From Novosphingobium sp. PhB165 (GTDB lineage: Bacteria > Pseudomonadota > Alphaproteobacteria > Sphingomonadales > Sphingomonadaceae), in NCBI RefSeq assembly GCF_004341845.1, contig NZ_SLVB01000010.1, forward strand, positions 62,001-126,000: DNA of 64,000 bases. The letters run 5' to 3'. Under the pieces are notes generated by a model. It was not told where the DNA came from and searched no databases. It worked only from the letters and a program-made list of their open reading frames with translations. Below, in pieces: positions 8,343 through 17,483 of this stretch (positions are counted from its first letter, which is position 1; each line of letters starts with the position of its first letter). The position numbers and the translations under genes were made by a program.

Positions 8343-10061
8343 TCAGACGGTCCGCGTCAGGCTGAACAGAAATCTCGCCTTGTTATCGTAATTAGGCGAT
8401 AAGTACTTGACAGGAACTGCGATTTGTGCCGAAGCAACCCATCCCTTGATGGGCATCACGCGCACCCCGCCTCCGGCCGTTGCCAGCGAATAATTGGTCG
8501 CCGGCAAGAGATAAGCCGGTCGGGCAAAGCTGCGAGCCACTGCGCCGTCCGCATAAGTGAACAGTGTCAGGGCGTGCTTCCCCTTCTCCTTGCCGGCAAC
8601 CTGCCAGGAAAGTTCGACCTGTGCGGCCACGCCCTTGTCGGCCGTGGCCACTCCGGCAGGATAGGCAATGCCCGCACCGTCACCGCCGAGCGAAAACCGC
8701 TCGGTCGTGGCCAGCAGGTCCTGCGTGTATTGCCCGCGCACGGTCGCCTGGATCGAAACCGACTTGGCAAGTTGCTTGACGGCGGTCCCTTGCACGTTGG
8801 CCTTGCGGAAGCCGGTCTCCGAATAGCTCTCCAACGGCCGGGCACCCAAAGCGTCCAATCCCTGGCTCAGGCTGAGCGACACGGCATAGCCGCCGGTCTT
8901 GTCGATCTCCGACCACGATGCCCCGAGCCGCAGTGCGCGGGTGCGGAATTGACCGAAGGGCGTATCGAGATAATAGTTGTCGCTGTCGGTACCATCGAGC
9001 GCGACCTGAACGGTCAGGTTCTTCCGATAGGAACGGATCAGCGGGTGCGAGATGGCGATCCCCAATTGCTTGGCCTCACCCAGGATGTCGGTGCCCTTCG
9101 TGCGCGTGCGGACATAGGCGCCGCTGACGCCAAGCGTCGTGCCGTTGCTGCCGATCGGGGTGGCATGGCTCAGCGTGTAGAACTGATAGTGGTCCGGCTG
9201 AAACGGAAGGTATCCGGAAACCCGCGTCACGTCCCCTTCGCGCAGCAGCCCGTTGACCGTGACGCCCACTTGCGCCTGAACGCCGGACACCACGTTGACC
9301 ACGCCGCCATTGTTGATGTTGAGCGCGACTTCGACCTGCTTGCGCTTGACCTCAAGATCGAGCGCGACCTCGTCAGGCTTGGCCGTCGTCTTCAGCTTCG
9401 CCTCGACCGTCTGGCCGGGAATGTCGCGCAGCAGCGACAGCGTCCGTTCGAGCGAGGACTTGCGCGTCGGCGTCTCGGCCATCAGGCGCGCGAGGTGCTT
9501 GCCGATCAGACGGGTCGGCGTGCTCGACGATTGTCCGTTCAGCGCATAGCTGACAATCCGACCTTCGACGGCGCGGATGATCAGCACACCGCCGGTCGGC
9601 ACTTGCGGCGGAATGGTCACGGCATAGAACGCGATGTCGCTGCGGGCATAGGCGGCGCTCACGGCGTCCGCGATTTTTTGCAGGGTGTCCTTGTCCAGCT
9701 TCGATCCGGCGAACGGCGCGACCGAGGCTTGCAGGACACGCGGAGGCAGGGTGCTGCCCTCGAACCGCACCCGCCTCAGCGCCACCGCCGTCAGAGCGGC
9801 AGCGCCTTTCACTTCGACCGACGGTGCCGGCGTTGCGGTGCGGACAGGTGCGCCTTGCGGAACGATCGGTTCGACCCGGTCGATACGCCCGCGGTCGATC
9901 GTCGGGACCGGGTTGGGCTGTCCGGGGATCTGGGCCCGCGAGGGCTGGGCCGGCAATGCACCAAGCGTCAGCGCGGCGAGCAGGAGCCAGACCGCACAGT
10001 GCCTCCGGATGCGGAGCGACGAGACCATATGGCAAGCTGAGCTGAACATGCGAAATGTCAT
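8343..10061 (-). CDS. Two-partner secretion outer-membrane pore (TpsB/FhaC/ShlB family)
   Basis: This 572-residue protein has a signal peptide (cleavage near P-S-R-A-Q), a Pro-rich linker, two POTRA-like domains (about residues 95-250) and a C-terminal 16-strand-type barrel. The conserved TpsB motif around S-L-G-G-D-G-x-G near residue 465 is the L6-loop region that normally carries the R/G-Y signature. These pores export a large TpsA exoprotein to the surface. No TpsA with a haemagglutination-activity domain lies in the window, so it is an orphan here. The start at 10061 is preceded by CTCAGGA; internal ATGs at 10049 and 10028 are alternatives. The C-terminus ends in Val instead of the usual aromatic residue. 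Confidence 0.85.
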   Translation of the reverse strand: MTFRMFSSACHMVSSLRIRRHCAVWLLLAALTLGALPAQPSRAQIPGQPNPVPTIDRGRIDRVEPIVPQGAPVRTATPAPSVEVKGAAALTAVALRRVRFEGSTLPPRVLQASVAPFAGSKLDKDTLQKIADAVSAAYARSDIAFYAVTIPPQVPTGGVLIIRAVEGRIVSYALNGQSSSTPTRLIGKHLARLMAETPTRKSSLERTLSLLRDIPGQTVEAKLKTTAKPDEVALDLEVKRKQVEVALNINNGGVVNVVSGVQAQVGVTVNGLLREGDVTRVSGYLPFQPDHYQFYTLSHATPIGSNGTTLGVSGAYVRTRTKGTDILGEAKQLGIAISHPLIRSYRKNLTVQVALDGTDSDNYYLDTPFGQFRTRALRLGASWSEIDKTGGYAVSLSLSQGLDALGARPLESYSETGFRKANVQGTAVKQLAKSVSIQATVRGQYTQDLLATTERFSLGGDGAGIAYPAGVATADKGVAAQVELSWQVAGKEKGKHALTLFTYADGAVARSFARPAYLLPATNYSLATAGGGVRVMPIKGWVASAQIAVPVKYLSPNYDNKARFLFSLTRTV

Positions 10062-10755
10062 TCCTGAGGGTTCGGCCGGGGCGAGCGAGCGGCGTCTGAA
10101 ACACGCTGCGACGACCGCCCCGGTCTGCTTTTCCGCATCAGAATGAGATCGTTAGGTTCGTTGTGCACTTCGAAGTGAAGTCGTTCCGAGGGTAACGCCG
10201 CATGGCACCCCCGCAGCGCGTCCCGGAAGGGCGATCCGGGAACGGGCCAATGTCCGCACAGCACGCAAAGGGGGTCTGGAAACGCGGAAACCCGCACAAA
10301 TGCCTACGCAAGGCGTCTTTCCGCCCCGAAGGGAAACGCGCTTCCAGTAATGGGAGCGGCGGCAATGGGCGACGTGCAAACACACGCAGTTCGGCCACTT
10401 TTTCGGGTAGAGGGGCAAGATCAGGTCAATATGGCACCGAACATTCGGCGCAGCGGGCGCTGCGCAAAGGCCCCGCAATCGGCGCGTGCGAATTGCTTTC
10501 GCAAACGGACCCAGATGATGGAGGCTTCGGGCAAGGCGGTGCCGGAACGGCTTCAACTCGTCCGGGTTCGTCTCGCCTCGGTCCGGTCGGAGGCCCGCAA
10601 GGCGGGATTACAAACCTGCAATGCGGTTCTTATTCACGGCCGACCAAAACTGATATCCGGACACGTCCGCTCCCATGCAATTACCGGGCCGAACGTTTGG
10701 GTGACAACGCGCCGGTTCGGCGCGCGCCGCGAATGATATTCGGGAGGATCTAGAG
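10062..10755. other. Long divergent intergenic region
   Basis: These 694 bp lie between the minus-strand TpsB gene and the plus-strand TonB receptor. Short open frames here lack family features and codon bias, so I call no gene. A CTACGCAA element is at 10304-10311. A clear GGAGG ribosome site lies at 10743-10747, before the receptor start. Confidence 0.5.
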
Positions 10756-13623
10756 ATGAAGTCCAGGTATCTGGTTTGCAACCTGCTGCTCGGTGCGAGC
10801 GCCCTTGGTCTGGCGGCGCCTGCCATGGCCCAATCCGCCGATGCACCCGCTGCTGCCGACACCGCACCGCAGGCCGCCAATCCCGCGCCTTCGGTTCCCG
10901 ATATCATCGTGACCGGTTCCCGCGTGATCCGCAGCGGCGCGGCGAGCCCGACCCCGCTGACGACGATTTCCACTGACTCCCTCATGGTCGCCTCGCCCTC
11001 GGGCTCGATCTCGGACGCGCTGAACACGCTTCCGGTGTTTTCCGGATCGCGCAATTCGTTCAGCAACCCCGGCTCGAACGCAACCGGCGTGCAGGGCGGC
11101 AACGGCGCCGCCAACGTGCTCAATCTGCGCAACCTTGGCGCCACGCGTACGCTCGTGCTGTTCGACGGCCACCGTATTCCGCCCACGCTCTACAACTCGT
11201 CGGTCGACGTTGACCTGATCCCGCAAGAGCTGATCCGCAGCGTCGATATCGTCACTGGCGGCGTCTCGGCAGTCTATGGCTCCGACGCGGTTTCAGGCGT
11301 GGTGAACTACGTCCTCAACCGCAACTTCAACGGCTTCCAGGCCCATGCCGAAGTCGGCATCTCGCAGGAAGGCGATGCCGCCAATCGCGACTTCGGCGGC
11401 GCGTTCGGCTTCAAGGTCGGATCGCGCGGGCATTTCGAGGCCAGCGTCCAGCACCGTGAGAACGACGGCATCCTCAACCGCGCCTATGACCGCGACTGGG
11501 ACAATCTGGCCGCCGTGCAGGGCGGCGGGACGACCGCCAATCCCTATTACCTCGCAAGCAACGTCCGCCTCAGCAACTATGCCTTCGGCGGCTACATCTC
11601 CTCGAAGGGTGTGCTGTCGGGCCAGCACTTCGGTTCGAACGGCGTGCTCAGCGCATTCGACCGGGGCACCGCGACCGGATCGTCGTGCTGCCAGATTGGC
11701 GGCGACGGCGCCTATCAGAACAGCTCGATGATCTCGCCCTTCCGGGGCACACAGCTGTTCGGCCGCTTCGACTACGACCTGACCGACGACATCCACGTCT
11801 ACGTACAGGGCGCCGCCAACCTGAAGAAGAACACCTCCTATACGGGGTGGAACCAGCTTGCGGGCCTGACCTACAGCACGTCCAACGCCTTCCTTCCGGA
11901 AGCGTATCAGGACCAGTTCGCCGCCGCCGGGCAGTCCACTTTCACGATGAACCAGATCTGGTCGGGCGCGCCGCGTATCGAGGCGCTTTCGAAGACCCGG
12001 CAGATCTACCTGAATGCCGGAATCGAAGGCTCGCTGGGCGGTTGGAAGTGGGATGCCACGTACACCCACGGCATGTCGCGCCTGAAGACGACGATCAGCA
12101 ACCTGCCGAACGCCCAGCGCCTTGCCGCCGCGCTTGACGCCGTTGTCGATCCCGCAACCGGCAATATCGTCTGCCAGGCCAGCCTGACCAATCCTTCGCA
12201 GTATGGCGACTGCGTGCCGCTCAACATGTTCGGCCCCACCGCCAGCAGCCAGGACGCGCTGAACTACACGCTGGGCAGCGTCGAATTCCTGACGCACACG
12301 AAGATGGACGCCGCCGACGCATCGATCAGCGGCTCGGTGTTCGACACCTGGGCCGGCCCGGTCAACGTCGCGCTCTCGGCCGAATGGCGCAAACTGTCGT
12401 TCGATGCCTCCAGCACCGCGACGGCAAATGACCTCGCCGATTGCACCGGCCTGCGCTACAACTGCACGGCCACGACCACGCTTTATCCGACCACCTTCCC
12501 CAACAGCGACACGGTTTCGCAGAGCGTGAAGGAAGCCGCGATCGAGGTGGAGATCCCGCTGCTGAAGGACGTGGCCTTCGCCAAGTCCCTCGCGCTCAAC
12601 GCCGCCGCGCGCTACACCGATTACAGCACCAGCGGCAGCTACGCGACGTGGAAGGTCGGCGGTGTCTGGGAGGTCAACAACGACCTCAAGTTCCGTGGCA
12701 CGATCTCGCGCGATATCCGCGCACCTACGCTTTATGACCTGTTCCAGCCGGAAACCGTGGTCACGGGATCCTTCGTGGACACCAAGGACCCCAACCATCC
12801 GGTGACCGTCTATGTCCCGTCGATCAACAACGGCAATCCGGATCTGAAGGCGGAAGTCGGCCGCACTTACACCTTCGGCGCCGTCTACAAGCCGCACTTC
12901 ATTCCGGGCCTGACGCTGACTGCGGATTACTACCATACGGTGGTGAGCGACGCGATCACCACGGTTCAGGGCTTCAACGCCGCGATCCAGCAGGCCTGCT
13001 ATGACAGCAACGGCACCTCGCCCTATTGCTCGCTGATCCAGCGCGACGATCAGGGCAATGTCACGGCCTTCTATATCAAGCCGCAGAACATCTCGAAGGT
13101 GCGCACTTGGGGCATCGACGGCGAGCTGGACTACAACACCTCGCTGGCGGGCCGCGCGCTCGGCCTGCGCCTGTTGGTGAACTACCAGCCGCACATCTAC
13201 TATGAGCAGCCGGGCCTCGCGACGATCGACCAGGGCGATGCAGGCTGGGGCCAGAACGGCCTGATGCCGAGCCCGAGCGTACAGATCGCGGGCTTCGTCA
13301 GCTATCAGGTGACAGACGGTGTCAGGGTCGACCTGTTCGAGCATTACCGCAACCGGTTCCGCCGCAGCGGCGTGGCCAGCCAGGTCTGGCTCGATCCTTA
13401 CGTGAAGAGCTACGCGACGACCAACCTGACGCTGACGTTCGACACCGGATCGTCGCTGAAGATCGCCAACAGCTCGTTCTACGTCAGCGTTTCGAACCTG
13501 TTCAACGCCAAGCCGCCGCTCAGCGGGTACTACAGCGGCACGACTTCGGCCGGGCAGTCCTACGAGTTCTCGGACGATCCCACCGGCCGCGCCTTCCTCG
13601 TCGGCTTCCGGATCAAGGGCTGA
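10756..13623 (+). CDS. TonB-dependent outer-membrane receptor
   Basis: This 955-residue receptor starts 8 nt after GGAGG and has a signal peptide ending at A-M-A-Q. A plug domain begins at the typical D-I-I-V-T-G-S-R segment (about residue 48). The plug also contains R-T-L-V-L-F-D-G-H-R and a V-Y-G-S-D-A-V-x-G-V-V-N motif. The long C-terminal barrel ends in an outer-membrane signature. It leads a plus-strand operon with two hydrolases (12 and 47 bp spacing), so its ligand is probably an ester-containing or lipophilic compound that those enzymes degrade after import. Nearby TonB, ExbB or ExbD genes are absent. The receptor family is certain; the substrate is unknown. Confidence 0.95.
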   Translation: MKSRYLVCNLLLGASALGLAAPAMAQSADAPAAADTAPQAANPAPSVPDIIVTGSRVIRSGAASPTPLTTISTDSLMVASPSGSISDALNTLPVFSGSRNSFSNPGSNATGVQGGNGAANVLNLRNLGATRTLVLFDGHRIPPTLYNSSVDVDLIPQELIRSVDIVTGGVSAVYGSDAVSGVVNYVLNRNFNGFQAHAEVGISQEGDAANRDFGGAFGFKVGSRGHFEASVQHRENDGILNRAYDRDWDNLAAVQGGGTTANPYYLASNVRLSNYAFGGYISSKGVLSGQHFGSNGVLSAFDRGTATGSSCCQIGGDGAYQNSSMISPFRGTQLFGRFDYDLTDDIHVYVQGAANLKKNTSYTGWNQLAGLTYSTSNAFLPEAYQDQFAAAGQSTFTMNQIWSGAPRIEALSKTRQIYLNAGIEGSLGGWKWDATYTHGMSRLKTTISNLPNAQRLAAALDAVVDPATGNIVCQASLTNPSQYGDCVPLNMFGPTASSQDALNYTLGSVEFLTHTKMDAADASISGSVFDTWAGPVNVALSAEWRKLSFDASSTATANDLADCTGLRYNCTATTTLYPTTFPNSDTVSQSVKEAAIEVEIPLLKDVAFAKSLALNAAARYTDYSTSGSYATWKVGGVWEVNNDLKFRGTISRDIRAPTLYDLFQPETVVTGSFVDTKDPNHPVTVYVPSINNGNPDLKAEVGRTYTFGAVYKPHFIPGLTLTADYYHTVVSDAITTVQGFNAAIQQACYDSNGTSPYCSLIQRDDQGNVTAFYIKPQNISKVRTWGIDGELDYNTSLAGRALGLRLLVNYQPHIYYEQPGLATIDQGDAGWGQNGLMPSPSVQIAGFVSYQVTDGVRVDLFEHYRNRFRRSGVASQVWLDPYVKSYATTNLTLTFDTGSSLKIANSSFYVSVSNLFNAKPPLSGYYSGTTSAGQSYEFSDDPTGRAFLVGFRIKG

Positions 13624-13634
13624 GACGGCACCCC

Positions 13635-15032
13635 ATGGCGAAACGTCACAAGGTCGCGCTTCTTGCCGGGCTGGCTCTGCTGGGTTTCCAGCAGATGCCG
13701 GCCCGTGCGGAAACGACGGAACCATCGGGGCTGGCAGCGGGAGATGCCGCGATCAGGACCACGTTCGTGCACCTCGCCAAGGGTGTTCCCGGCGTGCTCT
13801 ACGAACCAGCATCGCCCGGCCCCAAGGCCGAGACGGCAATCTTCGTCATGCATTCCTCGGCCGATTACCTCAGTTTTTCGGCCTGCACGGAATTGTCGCG
13901 CCGGGGCTACCGCGTGCTCTGCGCCAACAACAGCACCAGCAAGTCAGGCGCATCGAATGACGGCATTCTCGATTCTGTCCTGATCGAGGCCAAGGCCGGG
14001 GTCGCATGGCTGCGCCAGCGTCCCGGCGTGAAGCATGTGGTGCTGCTGGGCCACAGCGGCGGCGGCACGGTGATGAGCGCTTACCAGTTCGTGGCCGAGG
14101 GCGGGCTCAAGGCCTGCCAGTCCGCCGAGAAGATCTGGAAGTGCCCGGATTCTCTGGCGGACCTGCCCCCCGCGGACGGCCTCATGCTGATTGATTCCAA
14201 CTGGGGGCTGGCGGCGATGACGCTGTTCAGCATCGATCCTGCCGTCCGGAACGAAACCAGCGGCCTCGCGCTCGATCCCAGGCTGGACATGTACAACCCG
14301 GCCAATGGGTTCAACGCGTCCGGATCGCATTACAGCCCGGCGTTCACCGCCGCCTTCCTCAAGGCCGAGGGCGCGCGCAGCACCGCGTTGACCCGGCAGG
14401 CCGAGACCCGCCTCGCCGCGATCGAAGCGGGCAAGGGCAGCTATTCTGACGACGAGCCTTTCGTTGTGCCCGGCGCGATCCTGCTGGGCAGTAACAACCG
14501 GCTGTTCTCGCAGGACACCCGCCTGATGTCGCACACGCAAAAGGCATGGCCGCTGCTCCACGCCGACGGCAGCGTGACCACGCAGGTCATCCCCAGCGTG
14601 CGCGTGCCGCAGAACACCCGCAACCAGAGCCCCTCGCTGATGCAGGGCGCGCTCAAGACCTCGGTGCGCAGCTACCTCAATTCCTACGCCATCCGCACCG
14701 GGCCGGACTTTGGCTATGACGAGACGTCGGTCCGCGGCGTGGACTGGACTTCGACGTATGCCAGCCCTCCCGGCAATGTGCAGGGCGTGTCCGTGCCGCT
14801 ACTGGTCATGGGCATGACCGGGCACTGGGAATACCTCGCCAGCGAAACGATCTACGAACTGGCACATAGCCGCGACAAGTCGATCGCTTTCGTCGAAGGG
14901 GCAACGCACATGTACGACACCTGCAAGGCGTGCGAGCGCCATCCCGGCGAATTCGGCGACACCCAGAAGACGACGTACGACTACATCGACACATGGCTGA
15001 GCAAACCCGGCCGCTTTGCAGCGGCGCATTAA
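13635..15032 (+). CDS. Exported alpha/beta hydrolase
   Basis: A Sec signal peptide (residues 1-25, A-R-A-E) precedes an alpha/beta-hydrolase fold. Visible features are the early F-V-M-H-S segment of strand beta3, the nucleophile elbow G-H-S-G-G-G near residue 138, and a late G-A-T-H-M motif near residue 422 that probably provides the catalytic His. The protein is longer (465 residues) than simple esterases because of an inserted region between the elbow and the His, including a C-x6-C segment. It starts 12 bp after the TonB receptor stop and is followed by the PEBP-esterase fusion. It probably hydrolyses an ester, lactone or amide in the periplasm; the substrate is not identifiable. Confidence 0.85.
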   Translation: MAKRHKVALLAGLALLGFQQMPARAETTEPSGLAAGDAAIRTTFVHLAKGVPGVLYEPASPGPKAETAIFVMHSSADYLSFSACTELSRRGYRVLCANNSTSKSGASNDGILDSVLIEAKAGVAWLRQRPGVKHVVLLGHSGGGTVMSAYQFVAEGGLKACQSAEKIWKCPDSLADLPPADGLMLIDSNWGLAAMTLFSIDPAVRNETSGLALDPRLDMYNPANGFNASGSHYSPAFTAAFLKAEGARSTALTRQAETRLAAIEAGKGSYSDDEPFVVPGAILLGSNNRLFSQDTRLMSHTQKAWPLLHADGSVTTQVIPSVRVPQNTRNQSPSLMQGALKTSVRSYLNSYAIRTGPDFGYDETSVRGVDWTSTYASPPGNVQGVSVPLLVMGMTGHWEYLASETIYELAHSRDKSIAFVEGATHMYDTCKACERHPGEFGDTQKTTYDYIDTWLSKPGRFAAAH

Positions 15033-15079
15033 CGAGAGCCGCTTTGCGGTCGCGAAGTGAACGACGAGAAGGATTGAAG

Positions 15080-17311
15080 ATGCGCTTGAAGCTCGGCCCC
15101 TGGGCCTGTCTCGCCACGGGGGCCGCGCTCATCGCCATGGCCGGTGCGGCCTCGTCGCAGCCCATGCCCACCAGCATCGGCCATGACCGCCAGTTGCTGA
15201 TCGCGGCCCTGCCCGCGAAGAACAAGGCCCACGGCCTGACCGTTACGAGCCCGGCATTCCCCGCCGGTGGCGACATTCCGCTGGCCAGCACGCAATATGG
15301 CGACAACCGCTTCCCCGGCCTCGCGTGGTCGAAGGGACCCGCGGCCACGCGCTCCTATGTGGTCGTGGTACAGGGCATGCTGGCGGCGGACGGCGCTCCG
15401 GAAGCGGGAACCAGCATCCACCTCGTACTCTACAACCTGCCCGCCGGGACGACCGCCCTCCCCGCCGGAATGACCGAGGCGCCCGGCGGCGCGGCCTTCG
15501 GACCCAACGTCCACGGCGCGGGCGCCGCCTATGCCGGACCGCACACGCATGACGCCGCCCGCCACGCCTATCACGTGCAGGTCTTCGCGCTCGATACCGT
15601 GCTGTCAGGCGATCTTGGCGGCAATTTCGATGCGCTGAAGCAGGCGATGACGGGTCATGTGCTGGCCTCGGGCGAACTCGTCGGCTTCGCCTCTAAGCCA
15701 GCCTTAAAAAGCGCAGGCACACTGGCCGCGACCACGCCGATCAAGGTCGAATCCGGCCAACTGACCGGCGCGGCGGGCCGTGATCCCGATATCGCCGTCT
15801 ACAAGGGCATCCCCTATGCCGCGCCGCCGGTGGGGCCGCTGCGCTGGCGCGCGCCTGCCGCTCCGCTCGCATGGGACGGCGTCCGCAAGGCCGATGCCTT
15901 CGGCCCCGCCTGCCCCCAGCCCGGCGGCGAAATGGCGCGCGGATTGCCGCAGAGCGAGGATTGCCTCGCCCTCAATGTCTGGACCGGCGCCGCGCCCGGC
16001 AGCGGTGAGAAGCGCCCGGTCTACGTCTGGATCTACGGCGGCGGCTTCATCGGCGGCACTGGTGCCAGCCCCGAATTCGACGGCGAGGGCCTTGCGAAGA
16101 AGGGCGTCGTCGTCGTCACGTTCAACTACCGCGTCGGCGTGCTCGGCTTTCTCGCCACGCCCGAGCTGAGCAAGGAATCGGGCCACGCGGCTTCCGGCAA
16201 TTACGGCCTGCTCGACGATGTCGCCGCCCTGCAATGGGTCCAGCGCAACATCGCCGCATTTGGCGGCGATCCTGCCAAAGTGACCATCGGCGGCCAATCG
16301 GCGGGCGCGGGATCGGTCGGATTCCTGTCGATGTCTCCGCTCGCGAAAGGCCTGTTCCGCGCCGGCATCGCCGAAAGCCACGCCCGCTATCCGCGCGATA
16401 CCGAGCTGCGCTATCTCTCGGTTTCGTGGCGCCCGCTCGCCACGGCCGAGAAGGCGGGCGAGAAATATGCCGCCCAGCACGGTGCCAGATCGCTGGCCGA
16501 ACTGCGCGCCCTGCCCTGGCAGAAGCTGATCGAAGGCAGCGCCACGATCGACGCCGATGTCGAAACCGGCAGCGACGGCAAGCCGCCGCTGTTCCGTCCG
16601 GTGGTGGATGGCTGGGTCATCCCGCAATCCTACTGGGACACCTACCAGTCGGGCGGTCAGAACCAGATTGCCTATGTCGCGGGCAACAACAAGGACGAGA
16701 CCGGCGCGGTGCCGGAAACCGCCTTCGCCGCCCTGCGCGCCAGCAAGGCTCCGCCGCGCGCCGGCATGCCGCAGACCAATGTCACCGTGGCCCTGTTCGA
16801 GGCCTCCGCCCGGCGCAAATTCGGCCCGCTGGCAGCCGAGTTCCTGCGCCTCTACCCGGCCACCACGGACGAGGAGGCCGCGCTCCAGAACAACGCCGCC
16901 GCGCGCGACAACTCGCGGATTTCCACGTGGCTGTGGGGCACGTTGTGGCGCAAGGCCAACACGCTGCCGCTGCACACCTACTTTTGGACGCACGCCCAGC
17001 CCGGCCCCTCGCACGATACGCGCGGCGCCTTCCACGGCTCGGAAATTCCCTATGCGTTCAATAGTCTGGACGCGGTGAACCTGCCGTGGACCGATGAGGA
17101 CCGCCAGATCGCGGAACGCATGTCGTCCTATTGGGCGAACATCATCAAGACCGGCAACCCCAACGGCCCCGGCCTGCCCGATTGGCCCGCCTACAGCGCC
17201 CAAGTCCCGCAAGTGATGGAACTGGGCGACCACTTCGCCCCGATCCCGATCGCCAGTCCGGAGAAGATCGACTTCTGGAAGCGCTTCTACGCGACCCAGC
17301 CGGCCTGGTAA
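15080..17311 (+). CDS. PEBP-like domain fused to type B carboxylesterase
   Basis: This 743-residue exported protein starts at ATG 15080, which is preceded by GAGAAGGA and opens a signal peptide; an upstream in-frame ATG at 14930 lies inside the previous gene. Residues about 40-205 resemble the PEBP/YbhB phosphatidylethanolamine-binding fold (G-D-x-I-P-L-x-x-T-x-Y-G, L-A-W-x-K-G-P, H-L-V-L-Y-N-L-P). Residues about 225-740 are a complete type B carboxylesterase: Y-G-G-G-F oxyanion region, nucleophile G-G-Q-S-A-G-A-G, acidic residue in N-N-K-D-E-T, and His in F-H-G-S-E-I-P. It is third in the receptor-hydrolase operon and followed by a strong hairpin. A YbhB-esterase fusion is unusual; the PEBP part may bind the lipophilic substrate (inference). 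Confidence 0.88.
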   Translation: MRLKLGPWACLATGAALIAMAGAASSQPMPTSIGHDRQLLIAALPAKNKAHGLTVTSPAFPAGGDIPLASTQYGDNRFPGLAWSKGPAATRSYVVVVQGMLAADGAPEAGTSIHLVLYNLPAGTTALPAGMTEAPGGAAFGPNVHGAGAAYAGPHTHDAARHAYHVQVFALDTVLSGDLGGNFDALKQAMTGHVLASGELVGFASKPALKSAGTLAATTPIKVESGQLTGAAGRDPDIAVYKGIPYAAPPVGPLRWRAPAAPLAWDGVRKADAFGPACPQPGGEMARGLPQSEDCLALNVWTGAAPGSGEKRPVYVWIYGGGFIGGTGASPEFDGEGLAKKGVVVVTFNYRVGVLGFLATPELSKESGHAASGNYGLLDDVAALQWVQRNIAAFGGDPAKVTIGGQSAGAGSVGFLSMSPLAKGLFRAGIAESHARYPRDTELRYLSVSWRPLATAEKAGEKYAAQHGARSLAELRALPWQKLIEGSATIDADVETGSDGKPPLFRPVVDGWVIPQSYWDTYQSGGQNQIAYVAGNNKDETGAVPETAFAALRASKAPPRAGMPQTNVTVALFEASARRKFGPLAAEFLRLYPATTDEEAALQNNAAARDNSRISTWLWGTLWRKANTLPLHTYFWTHAQPGPSHDTRGAFHGSEIPYAFNSLDAVNLPWTDEDRQIAERMSSYWANIIKTGNPNGPGLPDWPAYSAQVPQVMELGDHFAPIPIASPEKIDFWKRFYATQPAW

Positions 17312-17321
17312 TGCGCTGACA

Positions 17322-17360
17322 GGCCGTCCGAAATCGCCCTCACCGGCATTTCGGACGGCC
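17322..17360 (+). terminator. Hairpin terminator of the receptor-esterase operon
   Basis: A perfect 13-bp stem (GGCCGTCCGAAAT at 17322-17334 with 17348-17360) and 13-nt loop lie 10 bp after the esterase stop codon. A weak T-containing stretch (ggtctgttt) follows. Confidence 0.75.
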
Positions 17361-17483
17361 GGTCTGTTTCGCGCCGTTCATGTCCCCATGGCCAAGATAA
17401 GGCCCGATCGCGACGCCCGATCCGCTGGCGTCGCCCCGCCCGCCCCATAGACTGCCCGGAACAGATTTTGCCGGGAATCCATC

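Noticed and set aside
11293-13725. Long minus-strand open frame opposite the TonB receptor
   Set aside because: Arg/Val/Ala-rich composition and no family motif; it is an antisense artefact of GC-rich third positions in the receptor gene.
14930-15079. Upstream ATG extending the PEBP-esterase protein by 50 residues
   Set aside because: It lies inside the preceding hydrolase gene, lacks a ribosome site, and would bury the signal peptide.
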